DNA from: Streptomyces sp. ISL-10
Lineage (GTDB): Bacteria > Actinomycetota > Actinomycetes > Streptomycetales > Streptomycetaceae
Direction of reading: 5' to 3'
Length of the DNA stretch: 64,000 nt
NCBI RefSeq assembly: GCF_018614575.1
Contig: NZ_JAGGOJ010000047.1
Coordinates: forward strand, 19,148-83,147
Positions 51,239 through 63,200 of the stretch are shown piece after piece. The notes beneath the pieces were generated by a model. The model did not search any database. It was not told where the DNA came from and saw only the letters and a program-made list of their open reading frames with translations. Position 1 is the first letter of the stretch, and each line of letters starts with the position of its first letter. A program made the position numbers and the translations under genes.

Positions 51239-54200
51239 CCGTTCTCCCTGGTGTCGCTGACCGATGCCGAGCGTGCCGAGTTCGGTTCCGCCGTCCCCGG
51301 TCTCCTCGACGTCGTACCGGCCACTCCACTGCAAGAGGGTTTCTTCTTCCACGCCGCCGTCGACGAGGGCGGGGTGGACGGCTACGCCGTGCAGGACACC
51401 CTCGAACTCGCCGGTGACGTGGACGCCGACGCCCTGCGGGCAGCCGCGCAGCGTCTGCTCGACCGCCATCCGCTGCTGCGCGCCGCCTTCCGTCAGCGCC
51501 CGGACGGTCAGATCGTGCAGCTCATCGGTGAGCGCGTCGAGCTGCCATGGCGCTTCGCCGACCTGTCGGAACTCGACGCGGTACAGCAGTCCACGGCCGT
51601 CGACGAGGTCACGGCGGCGGAGCGGGCGGAGGGATTCGACCTCGGGACCCCGCCGTTGATGCGGGCCGCGCTGGTCCGGCTCAGCGAGCGGCGGTCCCTG
51701 CTGGTCCTGACCATGCACCACATCGTCGTCGACGGCTGGTCGGTCTCGCTCATCATGCGGGAGCTGCTGGACGGCTACCGGCCGGGGGCCACGGCCGAAC
51801 CGGCCGCGCCGCGCGGGACCTACCGGGCCTACGCCGGGTGGCTCGCCGCCCGCGACCGGGAACAGGCGCGCAGCGCGTGGCGCGAGGCGATGGCAGGACT
51901 CGACACGCCTGCCAGGCTGCCCGTCCGGGCGGCGGACGCCGGCTCCGGCGAGGCCGGTGAGGTCGGCAAGGTCACTCTTGAGCTGTCCCCACAGGACACG
52001 GCGGCACTCATGGCGCGCGCCCGGCAGCTCGGGCTGACCCTGAGCACCATCGTCCAGGGCGGGTTCGGCCTGGTGCTCGGCGATGTCGTCGGCTCCCACG
52101 ACCTGGTCTTCGGGACCACGGTCTCCGGCAGGCAGGCCGCCGTCGAGGACATCGAAACGCTGGTCGGCCTGCTCATCAACACCGTGCCCGTGCGCCTGCG
52201 ATGGCGTCCGGAGCAGCCGCTCGCCGAGGTCCTCGCGCACTTCCAGGACGATCAGGCCGATCTGCTGGACCAGCAGTACCTCGGACTCGCCGACATCCAG
52301 CGGGCCGTCGGGCAGGGTGACCTGTTCGACGCGCTGGTCGTGGTGGAGAACCTGCCCGACGCGGGTGAGCCTGCCGATCCGTCGGGCCAGGTCCGTATCG
52401 TCGGGTCGCACATTCGCGACTCGGTGCACTACCCGCTGGCGCTCACCGTGCTTCCCGGTGAGCGACTCCAGCTGCGGCTCGAACACGACCCCACCCGGCT
52501 GGACACCGCGGCTGCGGGACGGTTCGCCACCCGGCTGCGGGCGCTGCTCGACCAGGTGGTTGCCGACCCGGGGCTCCCGGTCGCCCGGCTGGCAGCGCAG
52601 AACGCCGACGAGCGGCGCAGCACGCTGGACCGCCTCACCGGAGCGGAGCACGCGATGCCCGCCGGCACGGTGCATGGAGCGTTCGCCGAGCAGGTCCGGC
52701 GAACCCCTGACGCGACCGCTTTGATCCACGACGGCGAGCGGACGACCTACGCCGAACTTCAGGAGCGGGCCGAGGCGCTGGCGCACCGGCTGATCGCCCA
52801 CGGCGTGGGACCCGAGTCCATCGTGGCCGTCGCTGTTCCCCGCTCGGCCCCGACGCTGGTCGCGCTGCTCGGTGTTCTCAAGGCGGGTGCCGCCTACCTG
52901 CCGGTCGACGTGGACTACCCGGCCGACCGCGTTCGTTACATGCTCGCCGACTCCGGGGCCCGTACGGTCGTCGCCACCGAGGAGTCGTGGGCGCGCCTGC
53001 CCGAGCTGGACGGCGTGACCCGGATCGTCCTCGGCGACGGTCGGGAAGACGTCCCCGCCGCCCCCGCCGCCGTGTGCGTCCAGCCGGACAGCGTCGCGTA
53101 CCTGATGTACACCTCGGGTTCGACCGGTCGGCCCAAGGGCGTGGCGGTGACGCACCGTGCGGTCGTCGGCCAGCTGTCCTGGACGGCCGAGCGGTTCGGG
53201 TTCGGCCCCGGCGAGCGCGTACTGCACCAGTATTCGACCAGCTTCGATCCGTCGGTGCAGGAGATCTTCGCCCCGCTGCTGACCGGCGGGACCGTGGTGA
53301 TCGCCAGGCCGGACGGTCACCGGGACCCGGCGTATCTCGCGGAGCTGATCCGCGGCGAGCAGGTCACCAACGTCGATCTGGTGCCTTCGCTGTACTCGGC
53401 GCTGCTGGCCGAGGACACCGGCACTCCCTGGTGGTCGAGCCTGCGCAGGGCGTTCAGCGGTGGCGAGGCGCTGCCGGTCCCGCTCGCGCGGCGCTGGCGG
53501 GAGCGCACCGGGGTGCCCCTCTTCAACGTCTACGGGCCGACCGAGGCCGTCATCCAGGTCACCAGCTGGGAGGCAGGCTCCGAGCCGGGCGAAGAGGGCA
53601 CCGTACCCATCGGACGTCCGGTGTGGAACACCCGGCTCTACGTCCTCGACCGGTACCTGCGCCCCGTTGCCGAGGGCGAGCCCGGCGAGCTCTACATCGC
53701 GGGCGCCCAACTGGCCCGCGGGTATCACGGACGCACCGCGCTGACCGCGGAGCGTTTCGTCGCCGATCCGTTCGGCGGACCGGGAGAGCGGATGTACCGC
53801 ACCGGAGACATGGTTCAGTTCAGTGGAGACGGTGTGCTCACGTACATGGGGCGCACCGACCACCAGGTCAAGATCAGGGGAAACCGGGTGGAACTCGGTG
53901 AAATCGAAGCACGGCTGCGTGATGAGCCGGCCGTCGGCGATGTGGTGGTCGTGGCCCGCGACGACGACCGCGGAGTCAAGCAGTTGGTGGCCTACCTGGC
54001 CCCCGCAGCCGGAGCGACCCTGGATGTCGCGGCCGTACGCGGCTCGTTGAGCGCTTCCCTTCCCGCACCCATGGTGCCCAGCCATTTCGTGGAGCTCGGC
54101 GCACTGCCGCTGACCCCGGGCGGGAAGATCGACCACAAGGCTCTGCCGGCCCCCGAGGTCCGGCGGCGGCAGGGACGGACGTCGCGAGAGGGCCGCGCGT

Positions 54201-57200
54201 CGCAGCTCTGCGCCATCTTCGCCGCCGTGCTCGGGATCGACGAGGTCGACGCGGACGAGGACTTCTTCGTGCTCGGCGGGGACAGCATCCTGTCCATGTC
54301 GGTCTCCAGTCGTGCCCGCAAGGCGGGACTGCCGATCACTCCCAGGGACGTGTTCGAACACCGCACACCGGCCGCGCTGGCAGCGACGATCGCCGGCACC
54401 GGGGACACCGCTCCCACGGTCGCCGCCGATGCCGACGGCGTGGGCGACATTCCGCTGCTGCCGATCGTCCACCAGCTCCGCGAGGACGGCGGATCGATCA
54501 ACCGCTTCAACCTGTCGATGCTGGTGCAGACACCCGCCGCGGCGGATGCCGACGCGCTGGCACGGGTTCTGCAGGCGCTCCTGGACCACCACGACGGTCT
54601 GCGGCTCACGCTCTCCCGTATGGATCTCGGCCCGGCGATTCCGGCGCTGTGGTCGGCGCAGACGCTTGCCGTGGGTGCGGTGGAGGCGGCTTCGCTGCTG
54701 CGGGGCGTCGACATACGGAACCTCGACGCCGCGGGACTTCGCGCGGTGATCGCCGAGGAGTCCGACGGCGCGGCCTCCCGGCTCGATCCCGACGGCGGCG
54801 TCATGCTCCAGGCGGTCTGGTTCGACGCCGGCGGCGACCGGCCCGGGCGACTGCTGCTCGTCGTTCACCACCTGGCGATCGACGGCGTGTCCTGGCGCGT
54901 GCTCCTCGGTGACCTCGCCACCGCGTGGGAGGCCGTCTCGCAGGGGGAGCGGCCCGTTCTGGAGCCGGTGCCCACGTCACTGCGGCGCTTCGCCCGGGAC
55001 GTCGCCGAGCAGGCGACCTCACCGCAGCGGCAGGCCGAACTCCCCTTCTGGGCCCAGACCCTGGCACCCGGCGCCGAACTGGTCGCCGGAGCCGGCCGTA
55101 CCGGCACAGCCGGGTCGGCGCGGGAACACGTCGTGTCCCTGTCCACCCAGGACACCCAGGCGCTGCTCACCTCGGTGCCCGCCGCTGCCGGAGCCGATGT
55201 CACCGAGGTGCTGCTCGCCGCACTGCGCCTCGCCGTGTCCCGTTGGCGCGGTGAGCGGGACGGCGACGGTGGCGGCGACCTGCTGGTGGATCTCGAACGT
55301 CACGGACGCGACGGGGCCGACCTGGACCTGTCGCGCACCGTCGGCTGGTTCACCAGCCTGCACCCCGTACGACTCCCCACCGCAGGAGACGCCCTCGACG
55401 TGCTCAAGCTGGTCAAGGAGGCCGTGCGTTCGGCGCCGGACTCCGGCGCCGGATACGGCATGCTGCGCTACCTCAACCCGCAGCTCGCCCCCGTCTTCGC
55501 CCAGCTGTCCAGCGCACAGGTGCTGTTCAACTACTTCGGCCGGCTTCCCGCCGAGCAGACCCGTGACTGGGCGCCCGCCGTCGAGGCCGACGCGTTGTCC
55601 GTCGAACCGGACACCGACCTCGCCATGCCGTACCCGCTCCAGGTCAACGCGGTATGCGCGGACACGCCCCACGGTCCCGAGCTGCGCGCCACCTGGAGCT
55701 GGCCCGAGAGCGACGCGCTGACCGAGCAGGACGTGCAGGCGCTGGGCCGCGAGTGGGCGGCGGCGCTGGGTGAACTCATCGCGCAGACATCCCAGTCCGG
55801 CCGGGCCGGGCGGGCCCTCACACCCTCGGACGTGCCGCTGGTCCGGCTCACCCAGGCGGAGATCGACCGGGTCGAGAGCGTCAGCCCGGTGCCCGTCGCC
55901 GACATCTGGCCGCTGTCGCCGCTCCAGGAAGGCATCCACTTCCACGCCAGTTACGACACCTCCGCGCTGGACGTCTACACCGCGCAGGACACCTTCGACT
56001 TCGACCACCGCCTCGACGCCGAGCGGCTTCGTGCGGCGTGCGCGACGCTGCTGCGCAGACACCCGAGCCTGTGCGCGGGTATCACCAGCGACGGCCTGCC
56101 CGCACCGGTGCAGTTCGTCTGCTCCGCGGCCGAGGTGCCGGTGCCGCTGACCGAGGTGGATCTGACCGGCCTGAGCGAGCAGCAGCGGCAGGCACGCCTC
56201 GCGGAGATCGCCGACGCCGGCCGGCGGGAGCGGTTCGACCTGGCCGCGCCGCCACTGTTCCGGCTCAAGCTGATCCGGCTCACCGAGAACACCGACCGTC
56301 TGATGCTCAGCCACCACCTCGTGGCCTGGGACGGCTGGTCGCAGTCCGTGTTCCTCGACGAACTGCTGGGGCTGTACGCCACGGCGGGCGACGACACCGC
56401 GCTGGACTCGCCCGGCAGCTACCGCGACTACCTGGGCTGGCTCGCCGAGCAGGACTTCGACGCGGCCCGTGAGACGTGGCGGCAGGCCCTGGCCGGACTC
56501 GACGAGCCGACGCTCGTGGCGCGCAACCGAGGGGACGAGCCGACGATCCCGCGGCGCCGCACCTTCGATCTGAGCCCTGAACTCAGTGACCGCCTGCGGG
56601 CGTCCGCCCGCGAGCACGGACTGACGATCAACGCTGTGCTGTCCGCCGCGTGGGCGCTCGTCCTGTCCGCGACCGTGGGCCGCCACGACGTCGTGTTCGG
56701 CGCCACGGTCGCCGGACGGCCGGCCGACGTGCCCGGAGTGGACACGGCGATCGGCATGTTCCTCAACACCGTGCCCCAGCGGGTCACCTTCCACGCCGAC
56801 GAGACCGTCGCGGACCTGCTGCGCCGTATGCAGTCCGAGCGTGTCGCACTGATGGACCACGAGTACCTCGGGCTGGCCGAGCTCCAGCGGGCCGGCGGTC
56901 ACACCAACCTCTTCGACACCCTGTACGTGCTGCAGAACTTCGCCGACGAAGGCGCGTTCCGGCAGCTGACCGAGCGGCACGGCATCACCGGAGTGGGCAG
57001 CGTGGACGCCACGCACTACCCCATGACCCTGATCGTCAACCCGGCCGAGGTCGTCCGGGTGAAGCTGGAGTACCGCCCGGACCTGGTCGACGACGAGCAG
57101 GCCACGGCCACGCTGGAACGCTTCGGAACCCTGGTGGAGCGGCTGATCGGCGATCTGTCGGCGCGCGTCGGCACCCTCGACCTGCTGCTGCCCGGCGAGC

Positions 57201-60200
57201 GTGCCGCGCTGCTCTCCGCGTGGGAGGCCGGTGACAATCCCGTACCGAACGAGACCGTCGCCGACATGCTCGCGGCTCAGGTCGCCCGCACCCCGGACGC
57301 CGTGGCGCTGGTGTTCGGCGAGCGCGCCCTCACCTACCTGGAGCTCGACGCGCACATCAACCGGCTCGCCCGGCTGCTGCTCGCCCGTGGCGCCGGACCG
57401 GAGAAGGTCGTCGCCCTCGCGCTGCCCCGCTCGATCGAGATGGTCGTCGCGCTGTTCGCGGTACTGCGCACCGGCGCCGCCTACCTGCCGCTCGACCTCG
57501 ACCACCCCGCCGACCGGCTGCGCCTGATGATCGAGGACACCGGGCCGCTGTGCCTGCTGTCCACGACCGCGGTCGCCCCGACGCTGCGGGGGTCCTCGGG
57601 CACGCTCGCCCCCGAACTCCTCCTGGACGACCCGGCCGTCACGGCCGAGCTCGCCGCTCTCCCGGACGGTGAGATCACCGACGCCGAGCGGCCCGCGTTC
57701 GCGCACGATGTGCCGGACCGGCTGGAACACCCCGCCTACGTCATCTACACCTCCGGCTCGACCGGCAAGCCCAAGGGCGTCGTCACCCCGTACCGCGGAC
57801 TGACGAACATGCAGCTCAACCACCAGAAGGAGATCTTCGACCCGGCGATCGCCTCGGCGGGCGGACGACGGCTGCGCATCGCGCACACCGTCTCCTTCGC
57901 CTTCGACATGTCCTGGGAGGAGCTGCTCTGGCTCGTCGAGGGGCACGAGGTCCACGTCTGCGACGAGGAGTTGCGCCGCGACGCCGAAGCCCTGGTGGCC
58001 TACTGCGACCGGCACCGCGTCGACGTGGTCAATGTGACGCCCACATACGCCCAGCTGCTGATCGAAGAGGGCCTGCTGGACCGGGAAGAGGCCACCGACG
58101 AGGCGACCGGCAAGCACCGGCCCGCGCTCGTCCTCCTCGGCGGCGAGGCCGTCTCGGACACGGTGTGGACGCGGCTGCGGCGCACCGAGGGCACCTACGG
58201 CTACAACCTGTACGGGCCGACCGAGTACACGATCAACACGCTCGGCGGGTCCACGGTGGACAGCGCGACCCCGACGGTCGGCATGCCGATCCGCAACACC
58301 CGGGCCCATGTGCTCGATGCCATGCTGCGCCCGGTGCCGCCGGGCTGCCCCGGTGAGCTTTACATCGCCGGCACCGGCCTGGCCCGTGGCTACCACGACC
58401 GGCCCGGCCTGACGGCGGAGCGGTTCGTCGCGGACCCGTTCGGTGCGCCGGGCGCAAGGATGTACCGCACCGGCGACCTCGTGCGGCAGCGCCCGGACGG
58501 ACTGCTGGACTTCCTCGGCCGTACCGACGACCAGGTCAAGATCCGCGGCTACCGGATCGAACTGGGCGAGATCTCCGCGGCCCTCGCCGCGCACCCCGAG
58601 GTCGCCCACGCCGCGGTCGTCGTGGCGGAGACCGCCGGGACGAAGCGGCTGGTCGGCTATGTCGTACCCGAGGAAGGCGCGGAGCGGGGTGAGGCACTGG
58701 TCCTGAGCCTGCGCGACCACCTGAAGGCGGGCCTGCCCGACTACATGGTCCCGGCCGCGCTGGTGACCGTGGACACGATGCCTCTGACCGTCAACGGCAA
58801 GCTCGACGTCAAGGCCCTGCCCGCTCCCGACTTCGCCGGACCGAGCACCAGCCGCCCGCCCCGGTCGCCGCAGGAGGAGACGCTCTGCGCGCTCTTCGCC
58901 GAAGTGCTCGGCCTCGCCGAGGGCAGCGTCGGAATCGACAGCAACTTCTTCGAGCTGGGCGGCCACTCACTGCTGGCCACCAGGCTGATCAGCCGCGCCC
59001 GCAGCGCGCTGAAGGCCGAGCTGGCGATCCGGGACCTCTTCGAGGCACCGACCGTCGCCGAGCTGGTCGAGCGCGCGAACGGCTCGCACGCCGCCGACCG
59101 CCCGGCACTGACGGCCGGGGAGCGGCCCGCCGAACTGCCGTTGTCCCACGCCCAGCAGCGGCTGTGGGTCATCCAGCAGATCGAGTGCACCTCGGCCGCC
59201 TACAACTTCCCGCTCGTGATGCGGCTGCGCGGCGCGCTCGACGTGGAGGCGTGGCGGGCGGCGCTCGCCGATGTGGCGGCACGCCACGAGGCGCTGCGGA
59301 CGGTCTTCACCGAGCGTGACGGCCAGGCGTTCCAGCGGGTCCTGCCCGTCGAGCAGGCGCATCCGGTCGTGGAGTGCGTCCGCGCCGGTGAGGACGAGGT
59401 GGCCGGCATCGTGGACGCCGCCGTCAACCGCCCGTTCGATCTCGCCGCCGAGCTGCCGCTCCGCGCGACGCTCGTCGAGGTGGCGCCGCAGGACCACGTC
59501 GTCGTCCTCCTGCTGCACCACATCACCACCGACGAGTGGTCGGACCGGCCGTTCCTGCGCGATCTGGCCACCGCCTACGCCGCCCGCCGGTCCGGCTCGG
59601 CTCCGCGGTGGGAGCCACTGCCCGTCCAGTACGCCGACTACGCGCTGTGGCAGCAGCGCCTGCTCGGTGACCCGGCCGACGCGCGGAGCCTGGCGGCCCG
59701 GCAGCTGGAGTTCTGGCGTACGACGCTGGCAGGCGCCCCCGAGGAGATCGAGCTGCCGGCCGACCGGCCCCGGCCCGCACGGCCGGCCTTCACCGGAGCC
59801 GAGCTCGACATCGACTTCGACGCCACGGCCTACCAGGGCCTGAAGCGGCTGGCCCGGGAGAGCGGCACCAGCATGTTCATGGTGGTGCACGCGGCCGTCG
59901 CCGCACTGCTGCACCGCATGGGCGCCGGTACGGACATCCCGCTCGGCTCGCCCATCGCCGGGCGCGGCGACGAGGCGCTCGACGAACTGGTCGGCTTCTT
60001 CGTCAACACGCTCGTCCTGCGGACCGACCTCAGTGGCGATCCGAGCTTCACCGAACTGCTGACCCGGGTCCGCGACACCGACCTGGCCGCCTTCTCCCAC
60101 GCGGACGTGCCGTTCGAGTCCGTGGTCGAGAAGCTGAACCCGACGCGGTCGCTCGCCCGCAACCCGCTGTTCCAGGTGATGGTCGGCTACCACAACCGCA

Positions 60201-63200
60201 CCGGTGACGAGATGGAACTGCCCGGCCTCGGCGTCGAGTACGTACCGTTCCGGATCCGGTCGGCCAAGTTCGACCTCGTGTTCAGCTTCACCGAGCACGT
60301 GAGCGGGGCCGACGGGAACGAGGGCACGCTCACCTGCCGACTGGAGTTCGCCACCGAGCTGTTCGACGAGGAGACCGCCGAGCGGCTCGGCGACCGGCTG
60401 CGGCGGCTGGTCACGGCGGTGGCCACCGAACCGGAGCAGCCGGTTTCGCGAGCGGAGGTACTCGCCGCCGACGAACGGCAGCTGGTGCTGGAGGGGTTCA
60501 ACGCCACCCGGCGTGACGTCGACGAGGCCTCGCTGCCCGCCCTGTTCGCCCGGTGGGTCGCCGAGCGGCCGGACGCGGTGGCCGTCGTGGAGCGCTCTCG
60601 CTCGGTGACGTACGCCCAGTTGGACGCCCGGGCCAACCGGATCGCGCGACTGCTGGCCGATCGGGGAGTGGGCGCCGAGAGTGCGGTGGGGGTGGCAGTG
60701 CCCCGCTCGGTGGACATGATCGCGACGGTGCTCGCCGCCCACAAGCTCGGCGCGGCGTTCCTGCCGCTCGACCTGGTCCACCCCGCCGACCGGCTCACCT
60801 ACATGATCGAGGACTCCGGGGCCACGCTCGTCGTCGGCACCGAGTCGGTGGCCGGGAAGATTCCGGACGTCGCGGGCGTACCGGTGGTGCTGCTCGACGC
60901 TCCTGAGACCAGGGCCGAACTCGACCGGCTTCCCGGGTCCGAGGTGGCCGGTCTGCCGGTGAGCCTGGACCAGGCCGCCTACGTGATCTACACCTCCGGT
61001 TCGACCGGCCGCCCCAAGGGCGTCGTCGTCCCGCACGAGGGCATCGCCAGCCTGGTGGCCACCGCGGTCGACCGCATGGGCCTGGAGCACGACAGCCGGG
61101 TGCTCCAATTCGCCTCGATCGGCTTCGACGTCTTCGTCTTCGAACTGTCCATGGCCCTGTGCCATGGCGGGCGGCTCGTGCTGATACCCGACGAGGCGCG
61201 CGTCGCCGGACCGGCGCTCACCGACTTCCTGGCGGACCAGCGGGTCACCCACATGATCCTGCCGCCCTCCCTGGTGTCGGCGCTGCCGGCGGGCTGCGAG
61301 CTGCCCGAAGGATCCACGATCCTGGTGGGTACGGAGACGGTGCCGCCGGACCTGTTCGAGCGTTTCGGCGCCACGGCCAACCTGATCTGCGCGTACGGGC
61401 TCACCGAGGCGACGGTCAACTCCACGCTGTGGCCCGCCTGGGAGCACGGCGGCCGGCCGGCCGGCCGGGTGCCCATCGGCCGACCGGATCCCAACACGGT
61501 CTGCTACGTGCTGGACGACCGCATGTGCCCGGTCCCGCCGGGCGTGGTCGGCGAGCTGTACGTCTCCGGACGCGGACTCGCCCGCGGCTACCTCGGCAAG
61601 TCGGCGCTGACCTCCGAGCGGTTCGTCGCCGACCCGTTCGGCCCGCCCGGCAGCCGGATGTACCGCACCGGAGACCGCGCCCGCTGGCGCAGGGACGGCA
61701 ACCTCGACTTCCTCGGCCGGGTCGACACCCAGGTGAAGATCCGCGGCTTCCGCATCGAGCTGGGCGAGGTCGAGGCGGCACTCGCCGGTCACCCCGCGGT
61801 CAGCCAGGCCGCCGTGGTGCCCGACCGACAGGGCGACATCGTGCGCCTGGTGGGCTACGCCGTCCCCGACGGCGCCGAGCTCGACCCGCAGGCGCTGCGC
61901 ACCCACGTCGCCGCGCTGCTGCCCGAGTACATGGTCCCCGCCCTCGTGGTGCCCCTGGACGGTCCGCTGCCGCTGACCCCCAACGGAAAGCTGGACCGGA
62001 AGGCGCTGCCCGAACCGGACTGGTCCGCCATGACCGGTGACGCACGCCCCGCCACCGAGACGCAGGCCCGCCTGGCCGAGCTGTTCGGCGAGATCCTGCA
62101 GCTGGAAGACGTCGGCATCCACGACAACTTCTTCGCGCTGGGCGGGCATTCGATGGCCTCGATGCGGCTGCTCGGACGGATCCGCTCCGAGTTCGGGGCC
62201 GAGCTGACCATCCGGGACGTCTTCGACGCACAGACCGTCGCGGGCATCGCGGCCAAGCTCGACGGCGCGTCCGCCGCCAGGCCCCTGCTGCGCCCGGTCG
62301 AACACCCCACGGACGGTGCCGCGCTGCCGGTCGCCCCCGTACAGCGCTGGCAGTGGTCGTCGTACCGGCGGCACGCGGCCTTCGATCACGCGCTTGTGCT
62401 GCGCTCGCCGGGTGGACTGGACGCCGAGGCGCTGTCGGCCGCACTGGACGATGTGACGGCACGGCACGAGCCGCTGCGCACCGTCTTCACCGAGCGGGAC
62501 GGAGCCGTTCACCAGCAGGCATCCGCGACCCCGGCCCTTGAGTCGGAGCGGTGCGCCGATCTGGACGCCCGACTCGCCGAACTCGCCGCCGGGACCGCGG
62601 AGCTGTCACTGGAACCGCCCGTGTGGGCCCGGCTGCTCACCGGGGCGGACGGCACCCAGGCGGTGCTGCTGACCATGCACTACCTGGCCGTGGACGAATG
62701 GTCCGTGGTGCCTCTGTTCCGAGACCTCACCACGGCGTACGCGTCGCGGGCGACCGGCCGGGCGCCCGAGTGGGAGCCACTGCCGGTGACCTACGCCGAC
62801 TACACCCACTGGGCGCACGAGGTGCTCGGCGACCTCGGTGACCCCGACAGCCTGGGCGGCCGGCAGCTCACGTACTGGCAGCAGACGCTGAAGGACATCC
62901 CGCGTGTGCTGACACTGCCCACGGACCGGCCGCGTCCCGCCGACCCCGGCCTGCCCGGCCACGGCGGCGACTACGTCGGGTTCGTCCTCGACGAGCGGCT
63001 CCACGCCGAGGTGGACAAGCTCGCGCAGGCGACCGGCACCAGCATGTTCATGGTGCTGCACTCGGCCCTGTCGGCACTGCTCACCGCCCACGGCGTGGGC
63101 ACGGACCTGCCGATCGGCACCATGGTCGCCGGCCGTGGCGACGAGCAACTGGCCGACCTGGTCGGCTGCTTCTTCAACACCGTGGTGCTGCGCACCGACA

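Noticed and set aside
49436..54871. Very long open frame (1811 codons) on the minus strand
   Set aside because: Shadow of the NRPS gene: high GC at third positions removes stops from the opposite strand; no family motifs or ribosome site.
55019..62512. Two further long minus-strand open frames (1315 and 1181 codons)
   Set aside because: Same NRPS shadow effect; composition rich in Arg/Gly/His/Val with no domains.
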